The notes: generated from the sequence alone by a model not told the origin. A stretch of DNA of 44,835 nucleotides from Roseomonas sp. (GCA_020249505.1 JADCFN010000048.1:1-44835), one strand, 5' to 3'; positions 32,673-41,333 are shown, counted from the first letter of the stretch. Numbers and translations: made by a program.

Positions 32673-33641
32673 ATGAAAAGACGCACCCTGCTTGCCGCTA
32701 CCTTGGCCATGCCGGCCCTGCCCAAACTTCCTCGCGCCCAGGAAGCCTGGCCCAATCGCAGCGTTTCCGTGCTGCTCGGCTACCCGCCCGGCGGGGTCAC
32801 GGATTTCGGCGCGCGTGGCGTTGTGGACCGCATGGGCCGCGAATTGGGCCAGACCCTGGTGGTGGATAACCGCCCAGGTGCTGCGACCGCGGTGGCGAAT
32901 AATGCCGCCGCCCAGGCGCGGCCTGATGGCTATACGCTGCTGATGGGTACCTCCACGCTTGCCATCAACCCAGCGCTGCAACCCAATCTGCAACCGCGCG
33001 ATCCGGTGGCGGCGCTCACGCCGATTGGCATGGTGTTTCGCTCCGCCTTCATCCTGCATGTGCATCCATCATTGCCCGTCAGAACAACGGCAGAGCTGAT
33101 TGCCTATGCCAAGGCCAATCCGGGCAAGGTCAATTTCAGTTCATCGGGCACAGGCGCGGTGAACCATCTTTGCCTTGAATTATTCCGCGCGCGCGCCGGG
33201 ATTGATGTGGTGCATGTGCCCTATCGCGGCGGAGCGGCGGCCTTGATTGATCTCCGGCAGAATCGCGTGCAGGCCATGTTCAGCGCGGTGCAGGAAGCGC
33301 TGCCGGCGGTGCGGGAAGGGGCAACGCGCGCATTGGCGATTTCTTCCAAGGATCGTTTGGCGCTGCTGCCCGATCTGCCGCCCGTGGCGGATGCGCTGCC
33401 CGGCTTCAATGGGGTGTTCTGGCAGGGTTTATTCGGCCCCGCAGGCCTGCCCGCACCCATCGTCGCGCGCGCCGCGCAAGCTTTGGCGGTGGCAACACAG
33501 GACCGTGACCTGATCGCGCGCATGGGCGAACAGGGCGTGGTGCTTGAGGTCGGCGGTCCTGAGGTTTTGGCGCGCACCCTTGCCGAAGAATTGGTCATGT
33601 GGGGCGATCTTATCCGCAGCCAGAACATCAAACCTGAATAA
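32673..33641 (+). CDS. tripartite tricarboxylate transporter substrate-binding protein (Bug family)
   Basis: A 322-residue Bug protein with the leader MKRRTLLAATLAMPALPKLPRA. Landmarks: VLLGYPPGGVTDFGAR, VVDNRPGAATAVAN, ARPDGYTLLMGTST, NFSSSGTGAVNHL and VHVPYRGGAAALIDL. These fit the carboxylate pocket of the family. The ATG at 32673 has GGGAGG seven bases before it. An in-frame ATG 18 bases upstream (MIGRNPM) also exists. No TctA or TctB partner is nearby. It is downstream of the flavin oxidase on the same strand but separated by 73 bases. Confidence 0.92.
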   Translation: MKRRTLLAATLAMPALPKLPRAQEAWPNRSVSVLLGYPPGGVTDFGARGVVDRMGRELGQTLVVDNRPGAATAVANNAAAQARPDGYTLLMGTSTLAINPALQPNLQPRDPVAALTPIGMVFRSAFILHVHPSLPVRTTAELIAYAKANPGKVNFSSSGTGAVNHLCLELFRARAGIDVVHVPYRGGAAALIDLRQNRVQAMFSAVQEALPAVREGATRALAISSKDRLALLPDLPPVADALPGFNGVFWQGLFGPAGLPAPIVARAAQALAVATQDRDLIARMGEQGVVLEVGGPEVLARTLAEELVMWGDLIRSQNIKPE

Positions 33642-33723
33642 GCAGGGCTTGGCCCCGGCCCAAAGCTTGCTACGCTTCCACCCAGGGTAGCGCCCTCGCG
33701 CTGCCATGATCGGGAGACAGAAC

Positions 33724-35343
33724 ATGAACTGGAAGAACCGCCTTTGGGGCGCGGCGCTGACCGCTGCCCTGATGGCCATGGGCGTTGCTGGCGCTGAAGC
33801 CCAGCAGCAGCCCAAAACCTTGCGCATCGCCATGACCGCGACGGATGTGCCGACCACAACCGGCATGCCGAATAATGGGTTTGAGGGCATGCGCTTCCTT
33901 GGCTATCCAGTGTTCGAATCCCTTGTGCTGTGGGATTTGTCGCGCGCTGATCAGCCTGCCGGGATCAAGGCGGGCCTCGCGGAACGCTGGGAACAGGATG
34001 CCAATGACCCGCGCATCTGGCGCTTCCATTTGCGCCGTGGCGTGACCTTCCATGATGGTACGCCCTTCAATGCCGATGCGGTGCTGTGGAATTTCGACCG
34101 CTTCTTCAAGAATGACAGCCCGCAATTCGATGCAACCGGCAGCGCGATCACGCGCGGGCGCATCCCGGTGCTGGAATCCTATCGCAAGGTGGACGACTTC
34201 ACTTTTGAGACGACCACCACCCGCCCGGTTTCCTATTGGCCCTATCTTGCGCTTTATGTCCTGATCACCTCACCCAATTCCTTCGAACAGGCGGGGCGTG
34301 ATTGGGCGCGGGTCGCGGCTTTGCCGCCGGCGGGCACTGGCCCCTTCCGGCTGACCCGCTTCGTGCCACGCCAATCGGCAGAACTTTCGCGCAACGATAA
34401 TTACTGGGATGCGTCGCGCCGCGCGAAGCTTGATCGCATCATCCTGCTGCCGATGCCGGAAGCGAATACGCGGCTGGCCGCGCTGCGTTCGGGTCAGGTG
34501 GATTGGATTGAGGTGCCGCCACCTGATGCGATTGGGTCGCTCCGTCAGGCGGGCTTCAATATCGTGACGAATTCCTACCCGCATGTTTGGCCCTGGGTTT
34601 TCGCCACGGGCCGTGCGAGCAGCCCGGTGGCTGATGTGCGCGTGCGTCAGGCACTGAATTACTGCATTGACCGCGATGGCATGGTGCAATTGCTGAGCGG
34701 CACGGCCGAGCCTTCCGCTGGCTTCGTGAAAGCGAATGACCCAACCTTCGGCAATCCGCAAAACCGCTATCGGCTGGACCCTGCACGGGGCCGCGCCTTG
34801 CTGGCGGAAGCGGGCTATAATGCGCAACGCCCGCTGACGCTCAAGGTCGGGATTTCCAATTCCGGCTCGGGCCAGATGCTGCCGCTGCCGATGAATGAAT
34901 TCCTTCAGCAATCGCTGCAACAGAATTGTGGCGTGCGCGTGAATTTTGAAGTGGTGGAATGGAATACGCTATTGGCGGCGCTGCGCTTCCCGCCGGATCA
35001 GCCAGCCTGGCTTGGCGCGGATGCGGTGAATATCAGCCTTTATTCATCGGATGCCTCAGCTTTTGCGCGTTGGTTCCTTTCGTCCAATTTCGCGCCGCGC
35101 GGTTCGAATAATGGCCATTGGCGGGATGAGCAGTTTGATGCCGCGTTTGCTGAATTGGAACGCGAACGCGACCCGGCGAAGATCAACCAACTGCTTGCCA
35201 CGGCCCATGCGCGGCTGGTGGATAATCCGCCCTGGCTCTGGATTGTCCATGATTTGAATCCCCGCGCCATGAGCCGGCGCGTGACGGGCTTCACCTCGGC
35301 CCAATCCTGGTTCCAGGATCTGACGACGGTGGATCTGCGCTGA
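33724..35343 (+). CDS. ABC transporter substrate-binding protein, family 5 (peptide/opine type)
   Basis: A 539-residue periplasmic binding protein of the DppA/OppA type. The signal peptide is MNWKNRLWGAALTAALMAMGVAGAEA. Then come LAERWEQDANDPRIWRFHLRRGVTFHDGTPFNADAVLWNFDR (the SBP-5 signature), PAGTGPFRLTRF and DVRVRQALNYCIDRDGMVQLL. It would deliver peptides, opines or similar compounds to an inner-membrane permease. No ABC permease or ATPase genes are adjacent, so it is an orphan. GGGAGACAG precedes the ATG, and the leader resembles that of the Bug gene upstream. A strong terminator follows at 35376. Confidence 0.9.
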   Translation: MNWKNRLWGAALTAALMAMGVAGAEAQQQPKTLRIAMTATDVPTTTGMPNNGFEGMRFLGYPVFESLVLWDLSRADQPAGIKAGLAERWEQDANDPRIWRFHLRRGVTFHDGTPFNADAVLWNFDRFFKNDSPQFDATGSAITRGRIPVLESYRKVDDFTFETTTTRPVSYWPYLALYVLITSPNSFEQAGRDWARVAALPPAGTGPFRLTRFVPRQSAELSRNDNYWDASRRAKLDRIILLPMPEANTRLAALRSGQVDWIEVPPPDAIGSLRQAGFNIVTNSYPHVWPWVFATGRASSPVADVRVRQALNYCIDRDGMVQLLSGTAEPSAGFVKANDPTFGNPQNRYRLDPARGRALLAEAGYNAQRPLTLKVGISNSGSGQMLPLPMNEFLQQSLQQNCGVRVNFEVVEWNTLLAALRFPPDQPAWLGADAVNISLYSSDASAFARWFLSSNFAPRGSNNGHWRDEQFDAAFAELERERDPAKINQLLATAHARLVDNPPWLWIVHDLNPRAMSRRVTGFTSAQSWFQDLTTVDLR

Positions 35344-35375
35344 AACACTCGCGCGTCCAGCATCCGTGCTAAGGG

Positions 35376-35403
35376 AAAGGGGCAGTCCTGGACTGCCCCT
35401 TTT
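35376..35403 (+). terminator. rho-independent terminator
   Basis: An 8-bp stem GGGGCAGT / ACTGCCCC with a five-base loop (CCTGG), preceded by AAA and followed by TTTT. It lies 33 bases after the SBP-5 gene stop on the same strand and clearly ends that transcript. Confidence 0.85.
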
Positions 35404-35422
35404 CTGTTGAAGGTCCCGACCC

Positions 35423-35770
35423 ATGATCGCTGGCCTCGCCACGCTGCTTTGCTGCCAATTGATCGGGGAGGTGCTGGCGCGCTGGCTTTCCCTGCCTGTC
35501 CCCGGCCCCGTTATCGGCATGGCCTTGCTGTTTTTGGCACTGCTGCTGCGTGGCGGGGAGGCACCGAGGGACCTCGCGCAAAGCGCTGATGGGCTTTTGG
35601 CCAATCTTGGCCTGTTGTTTGTGCCCGCCGGGGTTGGTGTGGTGCTGTATTTGCCCGTACTTGCGCAGGATTGGGCGCCGCTCTCACTCGCGATCCTGGC
35701 CGGCACCTTGGCGGCGATTGGCGTCACCGGCTTGCTCGCACAGGCACTGCTGCGGCGGCTTGACCCATGA
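35423..35770 (+). CDS. CidA/LrgA family membrane protein
   Basis: A 115-residue protein with four predicted transmembrane helices. The family core is MIAGLATLLCCQLIGEVLARWLSLPVPGPVIGMALLFLALL (PGPVIGM motif), followed by the amphipathic GLLFVPAGVGVVLYLPVL segment. CidA/LrgA proteins are holin-like or pyruvate/by-product transport partners of LrgB. A strong terminator lies just upstream, so it starts a new transcript. It overlaps lrgB by four bases. The short leader offers GAAGG as the ribosome site. Confidence 0.9.
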   Translation: MIAGLATLLCCQLIGEVLARWLSLPVPGPVIGMALLFLALLLRGGEAPRDLAQSADGLLANLGLLFVPAGVGVVLYLPVLAQDWAPLSLAILAGTLAAIGVTGLLAQALLRRLDP

Positions 35771-36486
35771 CCAACCTGGCCGAGATCTGGGTCTATCTGG
35801 CGCGCGAACCACTCGCCGCGCTCACCGCTACCTTGCTCGCCTGGCTTGCCGCGCAACGGCTCGCGCGCGCGGCGCGGTTTCACCCCTTGGCCAATCCAGT
35901 GCTTTTCGCGGTGGCGCTGCTGGCAGGGGGCTTGTTGCTCGCGCGCGTGGATTACCGCGCCTATTTTGAAGGGGCGCAATTCGTCCATTTCCTGTTGGGG
36001 CCGGCCACGGTGGCACTGGCCGTGCCACTCGCGCGGCAATGGCGGCAGGTGAAACGCTCGGCGCCCGCAGCGATTGCTTCGGTGGTTGTGGGGGGTGTGT
36101 TCGCCGCTGCGGCGGGTGTGGCGCTGGCCCTGGCGTTTTCGGCGGCGCCTGAGGTCACGGCATCGCTTGCGCCGCGTTCCGTCACCACGCCGGTTGCGAT
36201 GGGTGTGGCGGAACGCATTGGCGGCTTGCCGTCTCTCACGGCGGCGATTGTGATTTGCAGCGGCATTGTCGGTGCGGCGCTGGGGCCGGCCTTGCTCACG
36301 CTGTTGGGGGTGACGGATTGGCGCGCGCGCGGGCTTGCGATTGGCACGGCAGCGCATGGCATTGGCACGGCGCGGGCGATTTCGGTGAATGAAGTGGCCG
36401 GCGCCTTCAGCGGTTTGGCGATGGGGCTGAATGCTTTGGCCACTGCGCTGTTATTGCCTTTGTTGTGGCAACTATTCTTCGGCTGA
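35767..36486 (+). CDS. LrgB family membrane protein
   Basis: A 239-residue protein with about seven transmembrane helices. The family blocks FHPLANPVLFAVALLAGGLLLARVDYRAYFEGAQFVHFLLGPATVALAVPL, LAPRSVTTPVAMGVAERIGG and GTAAHGIGTARAISVNEVAGAFSGLAMGLN are all intact. It partners with the CidA/LrgA protein at 35423 with a four-base overlap. In bacteria studied, this pair moves pyruvate or related metabolites or affects autolysis. It ends three bases before the convergent MFS gene. Confidence 0.92.
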   Translation: MTNLAEIWVYLAREPLAALTATLLAWLAAQRLARAARFHPLANPVLFAVALLAGGLLLARVDYRAYFEGAQFVHFLLGPATVALAVPLARQWRQVKRSAPAAIASVVVGGVFAAAAGVALALAFSAAPEVTASLAPRSVTTPVAMGVAERIGGLPSLTAAIVICSGIVGAALGPALLTLLGVTDWRARGLAIGTAAHGIGTARAISVNEVAGAFSGLAMGLNALATALLLPLLWQLFFG

Positions 36487-36489
36487 GGA

Positions 36490-37659
36490 TCACGCGCTGA
36501 GCAGCCGCCGGCTCCAGACCATCAGGCCCAATGTCGCGATGGCGGCAACGACAAAAACCGCCGCATAGCCCGCCATATGCAGGATGGTTCCAAAGACCAG
36601 GGCGCCGATGCTCTGGCCGAAGAATAGCGCCATGGCGAAGGCCGCAACCGCCGTGCCGCGCGCTTCCGGTAGCGCTTCCGTCGCGCGCGCCTGCAAAACG
36701 CCATGTAGCATGTAGAAGGCAAGGCCGAGCCAGAATTGCATCGCCGCCACCACAAGCCCATTCGGCGCCAGCGCTGTTCCGACCAAGCCCAAGGCCAGCA
36801 GCACGCCACCCAAGGTCAGCAAGCGCGTCTCCCCAAAGCGCGCCACCAGGGTCTTTGCCAGCCGCGTATAGGTGAAGGCACCAAGCCCAAACCCCGCCAC
36901 CACCAAGCCCGCCATGGCCGGTGAATAACCGAAACGTTCGATCAATAAGGATCCCGTGAGCGGAAAAGCACCACCAAACAGCACCGCGCCATCAATGAAG
37001 GCGGCGACCATCAGGCGCTGGCCGTTAGGGCGCGAGAACAGCGTCAGGTAAGGCCGGAAACTGCCGCGAAAGCCGCGCCCGGCCTCAGATGCTGGTGCCT
37101 GCCAAAGCTCTGCCCCCAACCGCCGCCCCAGCAGCACGGAAACCACCAGCGCCAGCAGCGCCAGTACCAGAAAGGAAGCACGCCAGCCAAAGAATTCCGC
37201 CAGCACGCCGGAAAGCGGCCCCACCAGCAATTGCGCCATCACCATGCCGGTCAAAAACCGCCCGATGGTGGCCTGCCGTTCTGCATAGGGCACCGCATCG
37301 CCAATCCAGGCGAGGGCAAGGGGAATCACCGCGCCCGCCAGCAAGCCCGTGAGCGTGCGCAGCGCCACCATGGCCGAAAGATCCCAGGCCAGCGTGCAGG
37401 CCGCCAAGCCAAAGCCATAAAGCAGCAGGGCAAACCAAGCGACGCGAAGCTTCCCGTAGCGATCGCCAAGCGGCCCGATCACCACCTGCCCTGCGCCATA
37501 GGCAATCGAAAATCCAGCCAGCACCGGCGCCGCGCCCGCCACCGTCACGCCGAAATCCGAGGCGAGCAAAGGCAGCAACGGGTCGAGCATACGTATGCCG
37601 CCCCCGGTCGCGAAAGCAGCCAGGGCGAGCAACGGCAGGATGGAAAGATCGGTCTTCAA
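36490..37659 (-). CDS. MFS transporter
   Basis: A 389-residue major facilitator with 12 predicted helices: LLPLLASDFGVTVAGAAPVLAGFSIAYGAGQVVIGPLGDRYGKLRV (motif A) and ALRTLTGLLAGAVIPLALAWIGDAVPYAERQATIGRFLTG. This arrangement matches sugar- or drug-type exporters of the AraJ/YnfM group. The start is uncertain: TTG at 37659 follows GGGGGG, and TTG at 37704 would add 15 residues of poor quality. It is convergent with lrgB. Substrate unknown. Confidence 0.85.
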   Translation of the reverse strand: MKTDLSILPLLALAAFATGGGIRMLDPLLPLLASDFGVTVAGAAPVLAGFSIAYGAGQVVIGPLGDRYGKLRVAWFALLLYGFGLAACTLAWDLSAMVALRTLTGLLAGAVIPLALAWIGDAVPYAERQATIGRFLTGMVMAQLLVGPLSGVLAEFFGWRASFLVLALLALVVSVLLGRRLGAELWQAPASEAGRGFRGSFRPYLTLFSRPNGQRLMVAAFIDGAVLFGGAFPLTGSLLIERFGYSPAMAGLVVAGFGLGAFTYTRLAKTLVARFGETRLLTLGGVLLALGLVGTALAPNGLVVAAMQFWLGLAFYMLHGVLQARATEALPEARGTAVAAFAMALFFGQSIGALVFGTILHMAGYAAVFVVAAIATLGLMVWSRRLLSA

Positions 37660-37788
37660 GCCCCCCGAATGGGCGTGGGTGACAGCAACGTCAACCCAAA
37701 ACAACGCGCCGCTTCATTCTTGATCAGGCGCAAATACAAGACCGGCGCTTTGCGGCAGAAAGCAAAAGTGATTTGGAGGAGCCCAACC

Positions 37789-38274
37789 ATGCCCAATGCC
37801 GCACACAGCCCTGATCCCCGCCGCCATTGGTTTGTCCTTGCCAATGGCAGCCGCGCCCAAGCCTATGTGAAGCGCCGGGAGGATTCCGGCTATGATCAGG
37901 TGAGACTCTGGGATGCGCCGGAAGCGCGCATGCGCGATGCGGAATTGGGCGAAGACAAGCCCGGCCGCGCCTTTGCGAGCGCCGGCGCCATGCACCGCAG
38001 CGCCATGGAACGTGATGGCAAGGATGATAGCCCGAAGGAACACGCCCGGCGCGATTTCCTTGAAGGGTTGGCCCATGATCTGACCTCGGCGCTGGCTGCC
38101 AAGGAAATCGACAGCATCACCCTAATCGCCCCGGCGCGAGTGGCCGAGGCCATTACCAACCATTTGCCGACCCCCGCCCGCCAGGCAGTGACCGGCGAAG
38201 AGCATCACGACCTGACCAGCCTGCCCCATGCCGATGTCTTTGCCCGGCTGGATGCAGTGCGTCACCGTCTGTAA
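37789..38274 (+). CDS. baeRF family 12 / host attachment protein
   Basis: A 161-residue protein of the host-attachment family (baeRF_family12), related to archaeal-eukaryotic release factor domain 1. The first strand HWFVLANGSRAQAYVKRRE is characteristic, with DKPGRAFASAGAMHRSAM and the later ITLIAPARVAEAITNHLPTPAR. Such proteins are predicted to act at the ribosome or on nucleic acid, but none is well understood. The ribosome site TTGGAGGAG is strong. Only the ATG at 37789 gives a protein-like start, although the frame stays open far upstream over the MFS gene. Confidence 0.85.
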   Translation: MPNAAHSPDPRRHWFVLANGSRAQAYVKRREDSGYDQVRLWDAPEARMRDAELGEDKPGRAFASAGAMHRSAMERDGKDDSPKEHARRDFLEGLAHDLTSALAAKEIDSITLIAPARVAEAITNHLPTPARQAVTGEEHHDLTSLPHADVFARLDAVRHRL

Positions 38275-38310
38275 CAAATTCGGCCTTGACCCAAGGGCGG
38301 GCTGCGCCCC

Positions 38311-38634
38311 ATGTCTCTTGCCATGAGCGAAAAGCGCCCGCCCATCATTATCGACATGACGCCCGAGGGCGAATTCAGGGATCCGCCGCCGCCCCCGGCG
38401 CCGCGCGGGCTCGATTTGGTCCTGGCGCGTCTTGGCGGTGCGGCGATGCTGGTGGCCCTTGCCACAGGCGGCTTGTTGGTGGCAGCCCTTGCATTGCTCG
38501 CGATTGGGGTCTTGCTGCCTATTGTACTGACCGCCGGCGCAATTGGTGCCGCAACATTATGGTGGCGGCTGCGCAAGGCGCGCGCCCGGGGCGAAAGCAC
38601 CATTATCATCACGCGTCATAACCGGCGGATGTGA
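38311..38634 (+). CDS. small hypothetical membrane protein
   Basis: A 107-residue protein (or 103 from the ATG at 38323). It has a hydrophilic, proline-rich N-terminal part (EFRDPPPPPAPRG), two adjacent transmembrane segments (GGAAMLVALATGGLLVAALALLAIGVLLPIVLTAGAIGAA) and a basic C-terminal tail (WRLRKARARG). No family is recognised. It probably sits in the inner membrane with both ends in the cytoplasm. It follows the baeRF12 gene at 36 bases, and a repeat element begins 21 bases after its stop. Confidence 0.6.
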   Translation: MSLAMSEKRPPIIIDMTPEGEFRDPPPPPAPRGLDLVLARLGGAAMLVALATGGLLVAALALLAIGVLLPIVLTAGAIGAATLWWRLRKARARGESTIIITRHNRRM

Positions 38635-38654
38635 CGGCGCAGAGCCTGCGGGCT

Positions 38655-38863
38655 TAGAGCGTGTTGCGTTCACATGGGTTCACGCAACCCGCTCTACGTC
38701 ATTGTTTTTCGAGCATCTTCACACGTTCAGATGATTCCATCTGAACGTGATATGCTCTAAAGCGTTTTGCGCTCACATGGGTTCACGCAACCCGCTCTAC
38801 GTCGTTGTTTTTCGAGCATCTTCACACGTTCAGATGATTCCATCTGAACGTGATATGCTCTAA
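38655..38863. repeat. two tandem copies of a ~104-bp double-hairpin repeat
   Basis: Copy one spans 38655-38757 and copy two starts at 38758, a period of 103. Each has hairpin A (AGAGCGTGTTGCGT ... ACGCAACCCGCTCT, one mismatch, 12-base loop), a T-rich spacer, and hairpin B (CACGTTCAGATG-ATTC-CATCTGAACGTG, perfect 12-bp stem inside an outer GAGCAT/ATGCTC). The right end supplies the stop codon of the DUF1194 gene at 38860. A third copy is at 44230-44333. Confidence 0.92.
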
Positions 38864-39555
38864 GCGATTTCCCTGATCAGCTTGCGCCTGACGGCTTGAC
38901 CGAAACTATTGAAATCCTCAGCCACAATGTAAAAAGCGCCCGGTCCGCCGATTACATGATCCCTGAAATATAGATCGAGATTGGGCGGTGGTGGGCGGCC
39001 AAAGGTTGGGCGGTCATTCACGATCGGCAGTGCGTTGATGACGATGCCCTCGGCCACCGTCTCATCGCGTATGACGTCAATCGGGGGGCCACTATTGTTC
39101 TGACCATCGCCGGAGACATCAATTACGCGCCGCGTGGCCTCATACGGGCAGGCGGCCAATTCGCGCCGGGAATGGATGATGGCACCGGAAATGGAGGTCC
39201 AGGAGAGGGAGGCGCGTGGCGCGCGGGCCAGGGTCTCGGCCCAATGTCGTGCGTCGGCCTCGGTCGCGATGCGCGTCCAGGGGATTACGGTGCGCTGATA
39301 TTCGATTCCCGCCCATTCAACATAGACAATGCCGATGGCACCGACCATGCCGCCACGAATGGCCGCAAGCACCGCTGGATCTGTCACCGCATCGCGATAG
39401 CCCTCACGTTGCAGTTTTGCCTCATCCTCATCAATCGAACGTGAGACATCAACGGCGAGAACCAGGGCGACATCAACGGATTCCGTGGCGCGCGCCCTGG
39501 TATTGGCAGCGAGAACGGCGCCGCTGGTGGCGGCGAGAAGGCTGCGACGATGCAT
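38860..39555 (-). CDS. DUF1194 (VWA-like) exported protein
   Basis: A 231-residue protein with the leader MHRRSLLAATSGAVLAANTRARA and a von Willebrand A-like domain. The MIDAS motif is DVSRSID (DxSxS), followed by the late metal-site block DVSGDGQNNSG and PTFGRPPPPNLDLYFRDHVIGGPGAF. DUF1194 proteins are common in alphaproteobacteria and probably bind a protein partner via a metal ion in the periplasm. Function is not known. The TAG stop overlaps the end of the tandem repeat, so the element has inserted at or very near the stop. Confidence 0.87.
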   Translation of the reverse strand: MHRRSLLAATSGAVLAANTRARATESVDVALVLAVDVSRSIDEDEAKLQREGYRDAVTDPAVLAAIRGGMVGAIGIVYVEWAGIEYQRTVIPWTRIATEADARHWAETLARAPRASLSWTSISGAIIHSRRELAACPYEATRRVIDVSGDGQNNSGPPIDVIRDETVAEGIVINALPIVNDRPTFGRPPPPNLDLYFRDHVIGGPGAFYIVAEDFNSFGQAVRRKLIREIA

Positions 39556-39605
39556 GATGCGCCCCTTTTGCTGAGCGCCATGATGCTGCCGAAGCCAGAA
39601 CCCAA

Positions 39606-40760
39606 TTACAAGCTTTTCAGTACGACCTGAGCCACGCGGGCAGCGTCCTCTTCGCCCATATAAGCATGCATGGGCAGCGACAGGACCTGGCCCGCCAACC
39701 TTTCACTGATGGCAAGCGGCGGTGCATCGCCCGCGAAGGCAACCGCGTGATGCGCGGCATAGGCGGGCTGGCGATGCAGAGGTTTGGGGTAATAGATGCC
39801 ACTGCCGATGCGTTCCGCGGTCAGCGCCGCCTGAACCTTGCTCCGCTGGTCACTATCGCGCAGGCGAATGGCGTAAAGCCCCCAGGCATTCACCGCATCG
39901 GCAGGGGCTGCCTGAATGCCCACCTTGGCGCCGAAAGCGGCGTTATAGACGGCAGCGATCTTGGCGCGCTTGGCGAGTTCTCCGGCCAGCAGCGGTAGCT
40001 TCGCGGCCAGGATCGTCGCCTGGATCGTGTCAATCCGGCCATTCATGCCGGTGCGCTCCACCTCATAGCGGGTCTTGCCTTCGCCATGGGTCCGCAGGCT
40101 GCGATACAATTCTGCCCGCACCGGATCATCGGTGATCAAGGCCCCCGCATCGCCATAAGCGCCAAGCGTCTTCGTCGGGTAGAAGGAAAGAGCCGCCGCA
40201 TGCGCCCAGCGGCCAAGCTTTTTGCCATTGATGCTGGCGCCAAATGCCTGCGCGGCGTCATCCAAGGCGAACATATCCTCGCGTGCGCAAATCGCTTCAA
40301 TCGCCGGCCAATCTGCCGGAAGGCCAAACAGATCAACGCCAACCACGGCGCGCGGGCGCAACCAGCCGCGGCGCTTTACTTCTTCAATCCGCCGTTCCAG
40401 ATCGGCGATGTCCATATTGTAGCTGAACTTGTCCACATCCACGAAAATCGGCGTTGCCCCCAGCACCAAAGGCACTTCGGCGGTCGCGGTATAGGTAAAG
40501 GCGGGCAGGAACACCGCATCGCCCCGCCCAATCCCTTCCGCCATCATGGCGATTTGTAGTGCATCCGTGCCGGAGGATACGCCCACGCAATGTGCGGCGC
40601 CGGCAAAGGCAGCGAGGCCCGCTTCAAGCTCAGCCACTTCGGGTCCCATGATGAAGCGGCCCGAATCGAGCACCGCGGCGATGCGCCGATCAAGCTCTGG
40701 CCGGATCAGCTTTTGCTGCGCCATGACATCAAACAATTGAATGGGGCGAGGTTCGCTCAT
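39606..40760 (-). CDS. DegT/DnrJ/EryC1/StrS aminotransferase, WbpE-like
   Basis: A 384-residue PLP-dependent sugar aminotransferase. It shows FIMGPEVAELEAGLAAFAGA, SSGTDALQIAMMAEGIGRGD, FTYTATAEVPLVLGATPIFVDVD, DDAAQAFGASINGKKLG, and the PLP lysine in ALSFYPTKTLGAYGDAGALIT. Overall it resembles WbpE, which aminates UDP-2-acetamido-3-oxo-glucuronate during surface polysaccharide synthesis. No glycosyltransferases or other sugar genes are present here, so a close pathway role is not shown. A DUF4214 gene lies 119 bases upstream on the same strand. Confidence 0.88.
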   Translation of the reverse strand: MSEPRPIQLFDVMAQQKLIRPELDRRIAAVLDSGRFIMGPEVAELEAGLAAFAGAAHCVGVSSGTDALQIAMMAEGIGRGDAVFLPAFTYTATAEVPLVLGATPIFVDVDKFSYNMDIADLERRIEEVKRRGWLRPRAVVGVDLFGLPADWPAIEAICAREDMFALDDAAQAFGASINGKKLGRWAHAAALSFYPTKTLGAYGDAGALITDDPVRAELYRSLRTHGEGKTRYEVERTGMNGRIDTIQATILAAKLPLLAGELAKRAKIAAVYNAAFGAKVGIQAAPADAVNAWGLYAIRLRDSDQRSKVQAALTAERIGSGIYYPKPLHRQPAYAAHHAVAFAGDAPPLAISERLAGQVLSLPMHAYMGEEDAARVAQVVLKSL

Positions 40761-40879
40761 CAGGCACAGGACCCTTTCAAAAAATCAGGGGCCAAACTGA
40801 ACCCCAATTGCTTGGCTGCCAAGCTTTCTAGCATCACTATTTCTTACAGCTCACTTCAGGTCCCACGATACAGGGGCCT

Positions 40880-41272
40880 TCAGAAGGGCCACCAGCGGCG
40901 CCGCTTGCGAGCCAAGCCGAGGCATTCCTTCAGCATGGGCGCGAGCTGCGCCCGGCCCGGGCCATCCAGCTTTTCGAATTTCTGCCGGAACAGGGCCAGC
41001 AGCGCTTCGGGCGAAAGTGTCTCCACTGCCCGACCAAAGGAAGCGCCCTCATCCCATAGGATCAGCACTTCCTCCCCCAGGCGCCGGGCTTCGGGGCTCG
41101 CCACCATATCATCCGCGATGCGCCGCCTGGCGCCGGGTTCGGCTTCCAGCGTGTCGCGGAAATGGCGATAGCCGAATTCATCCGGCCCCCGGTTCAGGAT
41201 TTGCCGATAAATGGTGAGGATGAATTCGTGATCCGAGCCTTGCAGCAGCTCGGAACCCTTTAGCAGGCGCAT
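40880..41272 (-). CDS. DUF4214 domain protein
   Basis: A 130-residue helical protein. The segment FILTIYRQILNRGPDEFGYRHFRDTLEAEPGARRRIADDMVASPEARR is typical of the DUF4214 repeat (LYxxxLxRxPDxxG...). The C-terminal half is amphipathic with a basic tail (RKRRRWWPF). DUF4214 is often found in surface or glycan-associated proteins, which fits the sugar aminotransferase next to it. No signal peptide is evident. The ATG at 41272 follows GGGAAGAAG; a TTG at 41305 adds 11 residues. Confidence 0.72.
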   Translation of the reverse strand: MRLLKGSELLQGSDHEFILTIYRQILNRGPDEFGYRHFRDTLEAEPGARRRIADDMVASPEARRLGEEVLILWDEGASFGRAVETLSPEALLALFRQKFEKLDGPGRAQLAPMLKECLGLARKRRRWWPF

Positions 41273-41333
41273 GCGGCTTCTTCCCACCCGGGACCACCGG
41301 GCCAAGCCTTACTGTGGTGATCCATGCGGGGCG

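Noticed and set aside
35056-36357. A 433-codon minus-strand frame opposite the SBP-5 end and CidA/LrgB genes
   Set aside because: It crosses two unrelated genes and a strong terminator and has no recognisable domain.
38655-38863. Possible CRISPR array
   Set aside because: Two adjacent 103-base units with no spacer between them; each unit is made of hairpins. This is a tandem intergenic repeat.
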